Assembly: GCA_019096065.1 (NCBI GenBank)
Contig: JAGUCH010000003.1
Location: forward strand, 1,674,001 to 1,738,000
Direction of reading: 5' to 3'
Length of the DNA: 64,000 nucleotides
Origin: Paracyclopina nana
Taxonomy: Eukaryota > Arthropoda > Copepoda > Cyclopoida > Cyclopettidae
Made by a program: the position numbers and the translations under genes
Shown: positions 47,686-59,811 of the stretch, one piece after another
Layout of the letters: each line of letters begins with the position of its first letter
Numbering within the stretch: the first letter of the stretch is position 1
Notes under the pieces: model-generated
Database searches by the model: none
The model's input: only the letters and a program-made list of their open reading frames with translations
Told to the model about the DNA's origin: nothing

Positions 47686-47819
47686 TTATGTGTACTTGGA
47701 ATTTTTTTATTATGATCTGATATTGAAATAAAAACAAAAAAAAAAAACGAATAAAAAAAAATGGGTTGTTGTAGTAAATAAACACGACAATAAGAAAGGG
47801 AAAAAAAAGTCCTCATTCA

Positions 47820-50800
47820 TTATTTGCATTCATCCACTCCCCTCAGCATGGTTTCTTGCTCCACTCGGGATAGCCCCAAACATCTGCATTTGCCCTTGAA
47901 AATGACAATTTCAGGTGAGCCAAGCGGACAACTGTGGTTGGAACAATCAAACCAATGACGCTTGAGGTCAGTGATGGTGAGGCATTTTTTTTTGAATCCA
48001 TATGTCCCAAGCAAAAAAGTTTTCATGCGAATGCCGTAAAAAGTGGCGTATTTTCTCTTTTTTTCAATGTAGGTTTGAAAGTAGTCCTCGAATGTAAACT
48101 CTTTTTCTACTAGTCTTGAGGGGACACCTTTGCACCGCTTGTGCACCAAAGTTGCACCTTGCTTTGCTATCTTGAGCGCATAAGACTTGGGTCGAAGTGC
48201 AACACACTCCAAAATTTCTTCGTCACCATTCACTTCAAGCTTCCAAAGATGCGGGTGATTTTTACGTGAATCATCATGCATTTCATGCTCTCTTGGAAAG
48301 TTTGAAGTATCTAAGAGATGCTTGAGACGGTGCAAATCTTTATCGGCATTCTTCTTGTCCACTTTGATGATGTATGAATCTGTGTCATGGTACTGAACTG
48401 AGAGACTGTCTGGCCAAACAGCGGCAAATTCAAAGTACAAATCATTATAAACTTTGTTTTTGGCCAACTCGAGAATGGCAAAAGCAAGGTAAATTGGCTT
48501 ATTCAGGTGAACACGCTTTGGTTGCATGTAAACAAATGTCAATCCTGAGCCCAGCTCTTTGAACCCCTTGAAGTTTGATGAGTTAACCCACTTTTGGATG
48601 TCAACGGGTCTTTTAGATACTTTCAGCTCAATGTAGCTGCGTACCTGCTCATTAGTTTTTCCATAAATGGAGTTGGGGATAGACTTCAGCATGTTGCCTT
48701 CAAACTTTGTCTTTGCCCTGGCTCTGCGTTTGAGAAAATCCATCATAAAGTCTTGGCCAAAGGGGCGCTGATCAAATTCCAAAATTGAGTGGATTTTGTC
48801 CAATCGCATGCCTATCCTAAGATAAGTTTGCAGCGTTGCCAAGTGGGTCATGTAATTCTTACGTGGGAAATATGTTGCTGTGAGCAGTTTTTGTTGAAAC
48901 TTATCCCGTCCCTCAATGTCCTTCATGAGGCGCCTAGTGAAGGCGGATACCATGTCTTGATCCACCGTCAGTGATTCAGGGCAGAGTGGAAAGTCACTTG
49001 TCTTCAAACAGATACTTGCGGGGTAGTGCAAATCAACAAGAACAAAGTACCCTTTCCCCTCTGCCAAGGGGTTGATATCCATCAGGGGGAAATGCTCCAC
49101 CTCTGCCGGTGAGAGCCACTGAAAACCACCAACTGGCAAGCTTAGCATAAAGCAAGAGCAATAAAGGCTATTTGCATCAATGTAATACACTGAGGCATCA
49201 TCGGTTTTAGTGGTGTGATGCATGGAGGCAGAGCAAAGCCCTCCTCTGATTTGGGACTCAAACAGCTTGTAAGTGTCCAAATCGGTCAACAGTTCTAGCT
49301 CAACCTTGGTGAGCTTGAGAAATGAATCAAACCCCATCGATGGAAGAGTCATGTACCTCAGACTTTCAAGGCCCAGCGTCTCCATCATTTGCGATTGGTA
49401 CACTTGCATGACCTCTGCCAATAGCAGGGTATCCAGATGCATGTACACCACCATGTAGTCTAGCATGGTCTGACATTCCAGCATTCTAAAGAGTTCCTTG
49501 CCTTTAGCATGTTCCTCTTTGGTAGCTGAGAAGTCTTGAATCAAGTCGCTGTAAAAGTGATCCCGAGCGGGAAACTCATGCCATACCTTGAGAGACTCAA
49601 CACTGGTCACCAACTGGTAGGGAAACGGTGCTTTAGTCAAAAGTTTTTCTTTTCGACTCAAATCAAAGGTTCCTTGCTTGTTCTTGCAAAGATCCGATTG
49701 GGCAAGAATCGGATATTTGTGGTTGCTGGCTTCCAGTGTCTTGGCTAAAGTGGCTAGGCTTGAGTTCAAATGATGCATACTGTCAATGCAAATGAAGCTG
49801 TTGAACTGCAGGCACCTCAGCTTTTCCATGTTTTTTGGCAAAGCTTTGATGCTTCGAACGTGGTTATTTTAAATGCCTTTCAGAATGAAGGAAACATCAT
49901 AGTGAAAAAGGTTGTGCATGACCACCACAATTTTCTGAGCTGAATCAGCCGCTTTCATGTTGCAAACATGGTGAGCGGCACCAATAAAGGCCCCTGAATT
50001 GTGGTTATGATGGGCCACAATGCGCTGGTATCCATCAGGGAGTTGATGCTGGGAACCATACCTCACGTCATAAACAGGATCAAAAGGCTCCAGACACAAG
50101 CAGCATCTTGGAGCGTCAAAAAAGCTATCCCATTCCCTGGCTCCCAAGGCAGCTGGGACAGAGGCCGAAATTTTTTTCAGCAGCAAAGGCTCCAGGTCCA
50201 GCAAGGCTCGGACAAATTTGGTGCCAGCACATCGAGCATCGCAAGTATCCCAAGCTTCATGAAGAAGGCGGCTTTCATGGTCAACAACCACAAATGAATA
50301 TGAAATGGCTTCATGAGAGTGAGTTTGCTCTGTGTATGGTGAATCCGAGTGTGAGTTGCATTTGCATTTTGCACCTATAGCAGTTTTTTCCAGGACGCAC
50401 TTTTGGCAGGGCTGTTGCGTTGGCAAAAGAGCAGACTCAAAGTCACCATAGATGACGATTGGAGCTTGTATTTGACGATTTGTATTCTTAAATTGTAGAA
50501 TGGGAGGCAAACCGTCATCAGTTCTTCGTGGCATGATTTCCTCGGGACCAAAAACAGGAAACGTGCCATCGATGTAATGGGAATACACGCAACACTTGTT
50601 TTGATGCTCTTCCAGTTTGGTAAATGAATAAAAGGTGTTTAAGCATCTTTCGCAAAATTTGCGACGTGTGTTCCTTGATTCCTGAGCTCCATGCTTGTAG
50701 GGAGCTAAAAACTTGTTGATGTTTTCAATCAGCAAGTATCTCCATTGTGTTTGGCCATCTGCTGATGGAATTCTCAAGAGGGGAACCAAGTACTTAGGCC

Positions 50801-51062
50801 TGTAGTTTTCAGGGGCTTGCAATGCTGTAACAATTGGCTGAACGCTGTTGTCATTTTCCAAGGAGAAGAGATGGATTGCAAAATTAAAGGTTCTTCCGTT
50901 TTGATGAACAAATTTTTCCACAAACTCAATTTCATCCTCGGTGAAAGGAGGTTGATTAAAATCTTGGGGTGAGCAATCAATGGCGTGAGCCAGAGTGTAG
51001 TAAAAAGAGGCGCACTCATTGACGTCAAAATGTCTCAAGTGTTGCACTCTAGGAATGCTCAT
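47820..51062 (-). pseudogene. Protein-primed-type DNA polymerase B, left arm
   Basis: Family B DNA polymerase region of about 1,080 codons, the replicase of Polintons. The exonuclease part shows IVIYGDFES and later FHYDVSFILKG; the polymerase part shows motif A (YIDANSLY), motif B (NSIYGK) and motif C (YHDTDS). A Cys-rich CERCLNTF...CCVYSH segment precedes the exonuclease region. It is transcribed toward the integrase and capsid-like genes. The region is interrupted about once, in a way shared with the other arm, so that damage predates the dimer. Confidence 0.9.
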
Positions 51063-51331
51063 GGCGACTAAAGAACATGAGTGAGTCAACTGTGGGAATT
51101 CTATGCACGGGAGAAAGACTGAGAAAGCCTACCTGTCCCGCAAAACAGACATGTCTAAATGAAGAGTAATTTGACCGAGAAGTGGAATGTGCTTTTATTT
51201 ACGTGTGATGAATAAATCATTGTGCACCATGATTGGTGGACTAGTTGATATGGACTAGTGGAGGTATTGGGGAAAAAAAAATGGTATCAGAAAATAATAT
51301 GAGATCATGGACACTCATGCAATAAAAAAAG

Positions 51332-52080
51332 CTATTCAATTAACTCATTGAAACCTTCATCCTCATCAGCCACTTTTCTTATGCGAACCCCGATGTCAAT
51401 GCGTACGCTCTTTGCTCCCTCGATTTGACCACTAGGAATTAGAGCCTCCAGCTTGGTCACAGTTTCTTGCGCAGTGCGCATGTTCCTCGTAATGAGTCTC
51501 GAGGTGCGCTTGAGTGCATCATCATCCAATGTGCCGAAGCAAGAGATTGCTGCAATGGCAATGTTGACAATCTTGAGTGGCATTGCTGACACCCTCGCGA
51601 ATGCAAATGGCGACAGCATGGTGCGTCTTTGAATGTGCGCCTCAACATGAGAGACAAAGGGTGAGGTCATCATGCTGGAGGGATCATGAAGTGCCATAAA
51701 ATCCTTGACAATCCTCTTCATTGCATGGATGTGAGCTTTGAGCTCATAACATTGAAAGATGCCACGATGTATTGCCTAGAGTAAAAAAAAAATGCATGTA
51801 AGGTGAAGCTATTGCATAACCTATATCACACCTGACTGCATTCAAAACCATCAAGCCCCTCAAGGCCGGTGAGAGCAATGGTACCCGATTCAGCGCTGTC
51901 CTTTGCTGCTTGGAGATGGAATTCAATGCACCAAAAGAAGCGATCGACATCGATTGGACGGAGCACACCAAATTGAATCTCCATGTTCATGTTGTCGTCA
52001 AACAAAATCTGTAACAAAAAACCAGTGTCGGTGAGAAAAAAGAGTGTTTTGTGTGCTGGGAGGGGTGCAAAATGGGGCAA
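51332..52080 (-). CDS. Unrecognised Polinton protein, left arm (probably spliced)
   Basis: Two open segments on the same strand appear to flank a ~60-bp intron with GT-AG ends, ending VADEDEGFNELIE. The protein looks mostly helical (SRLITRNMRTAQETVTKLEA) with no zinc site, P-loop or membrane segment. It lies upstream of DNA polymerase B on the same strand. I do not recognise it. Confidence 0.5.
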
Positions 52081-52195
52081 GAACCATACTTTAATTCTTT
52101 ATGCATTTTTTTTGTCAGTTTTATGCCTTTTTTTTTTCCTTTGCCTCTGAGGATAATTTTTTTCACTTTTAATGTTTTTTTGGTCTTTTTTTTCA

Positions 52196-52876
52196 TCACT
52201 TTTTTCTCCCTTGTGGGAGCACATACACCAATGATGGCCAAATGTCCAGCACAATTTTTATGATGCCAAGATTGCACCAACCGCTCCCTTCCAACGACTC
52301 GAGGCTGTCAGCTCTTGCTTTAGCCTCTGAGACGGATTGCTTGAGAATAGATGATTGGGGGAGGGCGGTTGAAGTGCGTCTCCTGGCTAGTCTTATTGGC
52401 ATGTCGAGGGTAGTCTCTTCCCTAGACATGCGTAATATGAAAACGATACTGAAGGTTGTGTCCCGGCCCAAAGGAACACTGTGCAAATGTTGGGACAAAA
52501 ACTCATCGAAAGAAATCAGATTGAAATTGGCGGCAAAGCTCCTTTTTTGGGAGGCAGCGGGTGTTGTTTCCATCCATTGGGTGGGAGCACGCTCACTGAC
52601 GCTACAATGATGCTGATGAGCAAATAAGGCAACGGATGTCCGAAAAACGCGTCTGCAAGTGGGGCAGAAGTAATGGCATTTCGGAACGTGGACTTTAGCG
52701 TGATGTCTAAGCGTAGCCTGCCTGGTAAATGATGCTGGACATTGTGGGCATAGATACAAGGATGGGGTCGCCTCTCTGCGAGGGCGAAATGGACATTGTT
52801 CAAGATGGTTGCGTAGAAGAGCGTAGGTAGAAGCACGAAAGCTTCGGCAACGTGGGCAAAGTATGACTTTAGGCAT
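52196..52876 (-). CDS. Multi-finger C2H2 zinc-finger protein, left arm
   Basis: A 226-residue frame with Cys/His pairs fitting three or four fingers in the first 95 residues (LCPRCRSFRASTYALLRNHL; LCPQCPASFTRQATLRHHAK; FCPTCRRVFRTSVALFAHQH). The second half has FDEFLSQHLHSVPLGRDTTF and no known domain. The final part may be replaced by splicing into the next open segment at 52195 and below. A regulatory or nucleic-acid-binding role in the element is inference. Confidence 0.6.
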   Translation of the reverse strand: MPKVILCPRCRSFRASTYALLRNHLEQCPFRPRREATPSLYLCPQCPASFTRQATLRHHAKVHVPKCHYFCPTCRRVFRTSVALFAHQHHCSVSERAPTQWMETTPAASQKRSFAANFNLISFDEFLSQHLHSVPLGRDTTFSIVFILRMSREETTLDMPIRLARRRTSTALPQSSILKQSVSEAKARADSLESLEGSGWCNLGIIKIVLDIWPSLVYVLPQGRKK

Positions 52877-52919
52877 GACCTAAGAAGCCAAAATTGGTGG
52901 GGATAAGAGAAAAAGTGTA

Positions 52920-53757
52920 AGAATCGCAATGGTAGCATGAGGATCGAAGAGACGCTTCATTGGGCTGAAGCCAATGCAGTCAGCGAGTCTGAAAGAAAAG
53001 AAAACAATGAGCCAGTGATTGTGAGGTGTATGCGACACAAGATTAAATGCCTCATCATCTATGGGCTTTTAGCCCTCTCCACGTTAGAGTTGATATTTTT
53101 ATTGCTGAAGAACTATCAGCTTGTATAATAATATTAACGTTTCTAATGAGCATAATAAACGCTGTATGTGCAGTACCTTCGATTTCGTTTAAGGCTTCCT
53201 TGAACTCACGTAGCTCAGTGAGCGGCATTGTGTAGGTGAAACTATTGGCTTTCTGGCCCAGCACCACAAAGTGCTGCACGCGGGGCTCGCCATCCGCCAT
53301 CAGAAACAAATGCTCTTCTTTTGCAATGTAGCGCCACTCGGAAAAGCCAAAGGAAAGGTACTTTGGGCGAAGAATGAGTCGATGATAGGCAGGTCGGCAG
53401 TACAATGTGCCCTCTGCCATATAGTGGTCAGCAAGCTCAGGGGTCGGTAGAGGGTGCGGGCAATCAGGGGTGATGGGGCATTGGAGATAAGGGCGACATA
53501 ACAAGATGCCTAGGCCTTTCGATGACCTGGGGCCGGCTTTCCTTGAGCCGCTGCTCGGTGGGACGGGAAAGAGGGCCACTCGTCCCCCATCCTCATCGCG
53601 CGCCGCCTTCTTCATTATAGATGGCCCTCGAGGCGAAGCCTCGCAAAACAGCTCAGGACATTGTCTGAGAAGCTGGCGGATGCCTTCTTCGTCAATTTCC
53701 CAGCGCCGCCGCCGTCGCCGCCGCTGGGATGCCCGCCGAGCAGCCCGGGCGCCGCCT
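52920..53757 (-). CDS. Axis-proximal protein of unknown function, left arm
   Basis: An open frame begins at or across the palindrome axis and contains ELADHYMAEGTLYC, RLILRPKYLSFGFSEWRYIA and VQHFVVLGQKANSFTY, ending its first exon at EALNEIEG before a probable intron (about 53174 to 53000) that leads to a short second segment. The first part is Arg/Ala/Gly-rich and lies in GC-rich DNA where the frame crosses from one arm into the other, so the true N-terminus cannot be placed. The SFGFSEWRYIA block suggests a PC4-like or small beta-sheet fold, but that is a guess. Confidence 0.4.
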
Positions 53758-54035
53758 CGCGCCGGCGCGCAGCTGCTGAGGCGGGCATCCCAGCGGCGGC
53801 GACGGCGGCGCGGGAAATTGACGAAGAAGGCATCCGCCAGCTTCTCAGACAATGTCCTGAGCCAGTTTTGCGAGGCTTCGCCGAGGGCCATCTATAATGA
53901 AGAAGGCGGCGCGCGATGAGGATGGGGACGAGTGGCCCTCTTCCCGTCCCACCGAGCAGCGGCTCAAGGAAAGCCGGCCCCAGGTCATCGAAAGGCCTAG
54001 CATCTTGTTATGTCGCCCTTATCTCCAATGCCCCA
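53480..54035. repeat. GC-rich palindrome centre, axis near 53758
   Basis: The two arms meet here: CTGGGATGCCCGCC at 53723 is answered by GGCGGGCATCCCAG ending at 53793, with GAGCAGC and GCTGCTGA just inside. The segment is very rich in GCC/GGC runs, in sharp contrast to the AT-rich flanks. It may be the former terminal repeat of the element, where two copies were joined head to head. Confidence 0.8.
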
Positions 54036-54600
54036 TCACCCTGATTGCCCGCACTCTACCGACCCCCTGAGCTTGCTGACCACTATATGGCAGAGGGCAC
54101 ATTGTACTGCCGACCTGCCTATCATCGACTCATTCTTCGCCCAAAGTACCTTTCCTTTGGCTTTTCCGAGTGGCGCTACATTGCAAAAGAAGAGCATTTG
54201 TTTCTGATGGCGGATGGCGAGCCCCGCGTGCAGCACTTTGTGGTGCTGGGCCAGAAAGCCAATAGTTTCACCTACACAATGCCGCTCACTGAGCTACGTG
54301 AGTTCAAGGAAGCCTTAAACGAAATCGAAGGTACTGCACATACAGCGTTTATTATGCTCATTAGAAACGTTAATATTATTATACAAGCTGATAGTTCTTC
54401 AGCAATAAAAATATCAACTCTAACGTGGAGAGGGCTAAAAGCCCATAGATGATGAGGCATTTAATCTTGTGTCGCATACACCTCACAATCACTGGCTCAT
54501 TGTTTTCTTTTCTTTCAGACTCGCTGACTGCATTGGCTTCAGCCCAATGAAGCGTCTCTTCGATCCTCATGCTACCATTGCGATTCTTACACTTTTTCTC
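53759..54600 (+). pseudogene. Axis-proximal protein of unknown function, right arm
   Basis: Mirror copy of the left-arm gene, with the same RLILRPKYLSFGFSEWRYIA and VQHFVVLGQKANSFTY blocks and the same probable intron. Slightly altered relative to the left arm. Confidence 0.4.
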
Positions 54601-54630
54601 TTATCCCCACCAATTTTGGCTTCTTAGGTC

Positions 54631-55310
54631 ATGCCTAAAGTCATACTTTGCCCACGTTGCCAAGCTTTCGTGCTTCTACCTACGCTCTTCTACGCAACCA
54701 TCTTGAACAATGTCCATTTCGCCCTCGCAGAGAGGCGACCCCATCCTTGTATCTATGCCCACAATGTCCAGCATCATTTACCAGGCAGGCTACGCTTAGA
54801 CATCACGCTAAAGTCCACGTTCCGAAATGCCATTACTTCTGCCCCACTTGCAGACGCGTTTTTCGGACATCCGTTGCCTTATTTGCTCATCAGCATCATT
54901 GTAGCGTCAGTGAGCGTGCTCCCACCCAATGGATGGAAACAACACCCGCTGCCTCCCAAAAAAGGAGCTTTGCCGCCAATTTCAATCTGATTTCTTTCGA
55001 TGAGTTTTTGTCCCAACATTTGCACAGTGTTCCTTTGGGCCGGGACACAACCTTCAGTATCGTTTTCATATTACGCATGTCTAGGGAAGAGACTACCCTC
55101 GACATGCCAATAAGACTAGCCAGGAGACGCACTTCAACCGCCCTCCCCCAATCATCTATTCTCAAGCAATCCGTCTCAGAGGCTAAAGCAAGAGCTGACA
55201 GCCTCGAGTCGTTGGAAGGGAGCGGTTGGTGCAATCTTGGCATCATAAAAATTGTGCTGGACATTTGGCCATCATTGGTGTATGTGCTCCCACAAGGGAG
55301 AAAAAAGTGA
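54631..55310 (+). pseudogene. Multi-finger C2H2 zinc-finger protein, right arm
   Basis: Mirror copy of the left-arm zinc-finger gene with the same finger order. It is disturbed compared with the left arm and is treated as a fossil. Confidence 0.6.
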
Positions 55311-55425
55311 TGAAAAAAAAGACCAAAAAAACATTAAAAGTGAAAAAAATTATCCTCAGAGGCAAAGGAAAAAAAAAAGGCATAAAACTGACAAAAAAAA
55401 TGCATAAAGAATTAAAGTATGGTTC

Positions 55426-56173
55426 TTGCCCCATTTTGCACCCCTCCCAGCACACAAAACACTCTTTTTTCTCACCGACACTGGTTTTTTGTTACAGATT
55501 TTGTTTGACGACAACATGAACATGGAGATTCAATTTGGTGTGCTCCGTCCAATCGATGTCGATCGCTTCTTTTGGTGCATTGAATTCCATCTCCAAGCAG
55601 CAAAGGACAGCGCTGAATCGGGTACCATTGCTCTCACCGGCCTTGAGGGGCTTGATGGTTTTGAATGCAGTCAGGTGTGATATAGGTTATGCAATAGCTT
55701 CACCTTACATGCATTTTTTTTTACTCTAGGCAATACATCGTGGCATCTTTCAATGTTATGAGCTCAAAGCTCACATCCATGCAATGAAGAGGATTGTCAA
55801 GGATTTTATGGCACTTCATGATCCCTCCAGCATGATGACCTCACCCTTTGTCTCTCATGTTGAGGCGCACATTCAAAGACGCACCATGCTGTCGCCATTT
55901 GCATTCGCGAGGGTGTCAGCAATGCCACTCAAGATTGTCAACATTGCCATTGCAGCAATCTCTTGCTTCGGCACATTGGATGATGATGCACTCAAGCGCA
56001 CCTCGAGACTCATTACGAGGAACATGCGCACTGCGCAAGAAACTGTGACCAAGCTGGAGGCTCTAATTCCTAGTGGTCAAATCGAGGGAGCAAAGAGCGT
56101 ACGCATTGACATCGGGGTTCGCATAAGAAAAGTGGCTGATGAGGATGAAGGTTTCAATGAGTTAATTGAATAG
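55426..56173 (+). CDS. Unrecognised Polinton protein, right arm
   Basis: Mirror copy of the left-arm gene, with the same two open segments and probable short intron and the same end, DEDEGFNELIE. Function unknown. Confidence 0.5.
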
Positions 56174-56442
56174 CTTTTTTTATTGCATGAGTGTCCATGA
56201 TCTCATATTATTTTCTGATACCATTTTTTTTTCCCCAATACCTCCACTAGTCCATATCAACTAGTCCACCAATCATGGTGCACAATGATTTATTCATCAC
56301 ACGTAAATAAAAGCACATTCCACTTCTCGGTCAAATTACTCTTCATTTAGACATGTCTGTTTTGCGGGACAGGTAGGCTTTCTCAGTCTTTCTCCCGTGC
56401 ATAGAATTCCCACAGTTGACTCACTCATGTTCTTTAGTCGCC

Positions 56443-59400
56443 ATGAGCATTCCTAGAGTGCAACACTTGAGACATTTTGACGTCAATGAGTGCGCCTCTT
56501 TTTACTACACTCTGGCTCACGCCATTGATTGCTCACCCCAAGATTTTAATCAACCTCCTTTCACCGAGGATGAAATTGAGTTTGTGGAAAAATTTGTTCA
56601 TCAAAACGGAAGAACCTTTAATTTTGCAATCCATCTCTTCTCCTTGGAAAATAACAACAGCTGTTCAGCCAATTGTTACAGCATTGCAAGCCCCTGAAAA
56701 CTACAGGCCTAAGTACTTGGTTCCCCTCTTGAGAATTCCATCAGCAGATGGCCAAACACAATGGAGATACTTGCTGATTGAAAACATCAACAAGTTTTTA
56801 GCTCCCTACAAGCATGGAGCTCAGGAATCAAGGAACACACGTCGCAAATTTTGCGAAAGATGCTTAAACACCTTTTATTCATTTACCAAACTGGAAGAGC
56901 ATCAAAACAAGTGTTGCGTGTATTCCCATTACATCGATGGCACGTTTCCTGTTTTTGGTCCCGAGGAAATCATGCCACGAAGAACTGATGACGGTTTGCC
57001 TCCCATTCTACAATTTAAGAATACAAATCGTCAAATACAAGCTCCAATCGTCATCTATGGTGACTTTGAGTCTGCTCTTTTGCCAACGCAACAGCCCTGC
57101 CAAAAGTGCGTCCTGAAAACTGCTATAGGTGCAAAATGCAAATGCAACTCACACTCGGATTCACCATACACAGAGCAAACTCACTCTCATGAAGCCATTT
57201 CATATTCATTTGTGGTTGTTGACCATGAAAGCCGCCTTCTTCATGAAGCTTGGGATACTTGCGATGCTCGATGTGCTGGCACCAAATTTGTCCGAGCCTT
57301 GCTGGACCTGGAGCCTTTGCTGCTGAAAAAAATTTCGGCCTCTGTCCCAGCTGCCTTGGGAGCCAGGGAATGGGATAGCTTTTTTGACGCTCCAAGATGC
57401 TGCTTGTGTCTGGAGCCTTTTGATCCTGTTTATGACGTGAGGTATGGTTCCCAGCATCAACTCCCTGATGGATACCAGCGCATTGTGGCCCATCATAACC
57501 ACAATTCAGGGGCCTTTATTGGTGCCGCTCACCATGTTTGCAACATGAAAGCGGCTGATTCAGCTCAGAAAATTGTGGTGGTCATGCACAACCTTTTTCA
57601 CTATGATGTTTCCTTCATTCTGAAAGGCATTTAAAATAACCACGTTCGAAGCATCAAAGCTTTGCCAAAAAACATGGAAAAGCTGAGGTGCCTGCAGTTC
57701 AACAGCTTCATTTGCATTGACAGTATGCATCATTTGAACTCAAGCCTAGCCACTTTAGCCAAGACACTGGAAGCCAGCAACCACAAATATCCGATTCTTG
57801 CCCAATCGGATCTTTGCAAGAACAAGCAAGGAACCTTTGATTTGAGTCGAAAAGAAAACTTTTGACTAAAGCACCGTTTCCTACCAGTTGGTGACCAGTG
57901 TTGAGTCTCTCAAGGTATGGCATGAGTTTCCGCTCGGGATCACTTTTACAGCGACTTGATTCAAGACTTCTCAGCTACCAAAGAGGAACATGCTAAAGGC
58001 AAGGAACTCTTTAGAATGCTGGAATGTCAGACCATGCTAGACTACATGGTGGTGTACATGCATCTGGATACCCTGCTATTGGCAGAGGTCATGCAAGTGT
58101 ACCAATCGCAAATGATGGAGACGCTGGGCCTTGAAAGTCTGAGGTACATGACTCTTCCATCGATGGGGTTTGATTCATTTCTCAAGCTCACCAAGGTTGA
58201 GCTAGAACTGTTGACCGATTTGGACACTTACAAGCTGTTTGAGTCCCAAATCAGAGGAGGGCTTTGCTCTGCCTCCATGCATCACACCACTAAAACCGAT
58301 GATGCCTCAGTGTATTACATTGATGCAAATAGCCTTTATTGCTCTTGCTTTATGCTAAGCTTGCCAGTTGGTGGTTTTCAGTGGCTCTCACCGGCAGAGG
58401 TGGAGCATTTCCCCCTGATGGATATCAACCCCTTGGCAGAGGAAAGGGTACTTTGTTCTTGTTGATTTGCACTACCCCGCAAGTATCTGTTTGAAGACAA
58501 GTGACTTTCCACTCTGCCCTGAATCACTGACGGTGGATCAAGACATGGTATCCGCCTTCACTAGGCGCCTCATGAAGGACATTGAGGGACGGGATAAGTT
58601 TCAACAAAAACTGCTCACAGCAACATATTTCCCACGTAAGAATTACATGACCCACTTGGCAACGCTGCAAACTTATCTTAGGATAGGCATGCGATTGGAC
58701 AAAATCCACTCAATTTTGGAATTTGATCAGCGCCCCTTTGGCCAAGACTTTATGATGGATTTTCTCAAACGCAGAGCCAGGGCAAAGACAAAGTTTGAAG
58801 GCAACATGCTGAAGTCTATCCCCAACTCCATTTATGGAAAACTAATGAGCAGGTACGCAGCTACATTGAGCTGAAAGTATCTAAAAGACCCGTTGACATC
58901 CAAAAGTGGGTTAACTCATCAAACTTCAAGGGGTTCAAAGAGCTGGGCTCAGGATTGACATTTGTTTACATGCAACCAAAGCGTGTTCACCTGAATAAGC
59001 CAATTTACCTTGCTTTTGCCATTCTCGAGTTGGCCAAAAACAAAGTTTATAATGATTTGTACTTTGAATTTGCCGCTGTTTGGCCAGACAGTCTCTCAGT
59101 TCAGTACCATGACACAGATTCATACATCATCAAAGTGGACAAGAAGAATGCCGATAAAGATTTGCACCGTCTCAAGCATCTCTTAGATACTTCAAACTTT
59201 CCAAGAGAGCATGAAATGCATGATGATTCACGTAAAAATCACCCGCATCTTTGGAAGCTTGAAGTGAATGGTGACGAAGAAATTTTGGAGTGTGTTGCAC
59301 TTCGACCCAAGTCTTATGCGCTCAAGATAGCAAAGCAAGGTGCAACTTTGGTGCACAAGCGGTGCAAAGGTGTCCCCTCAAGACTAGTAGAAAAAGAGTT

Positions 59401-59677
59401 TACATTCGAGGACTACTTTCAAACCTACATTGAAAAAAAGAGAAAATACGCCACTTTTTACGGCATTCGCATGAAAACTTTTTTGCTTGGGACATATGGA
59501 TTCAAAAAAAAATGCCTCACCATCACTGACCTCAAGCGTCATTGGTTTGATTGTTCCAACCACAGTTGTCCGCTTGGCTCACCTGAAATTGTCATTTTCA
59601 AGGGCAAATGCAGATGTTTGGGGCTATCCCGAGTGGAGCAAGAAACCATGCTGAGGGGAGTGGATGAATGCAAATAA
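56443..59677 (+). pseudogene. DNA polymerase B fossil, right arm
   Basis: Mirror copy of the left-arm polymerase with YGDFES, DANSLY, NSIYGK and YHDTDS all recognisable. It is clearly more broken than the left copy, with about five interruptions beyond the one shared with it. Confidence 0.9.
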
Positions 59678-59811
59678 TGAATGAGGACTTTTTTTTCCCT
59701 TTCTTATTGTCGTGTTTATTTACTACAACAACCCATTTTTTTTTATTCGTTTTTTTTTTTTGTTTTTATTTCAATATCAGATCATAATAAAAAAATTCCA
59801 AGTACACATAA

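Noticed and set aside
48374-51028. Open frames antisense to or shifted within the polymerase B region
   Set aside because: They overlap a clear polymerase B reading with catalytic motifs and have no features of their own.
53615-53919. Arg-rich frames in both directions across the palindrome axis as a new gene
   Set aside because: They read from one arm into the other through GC-rich triplets; the symmetry itself creates overlapping open frames on both strands.
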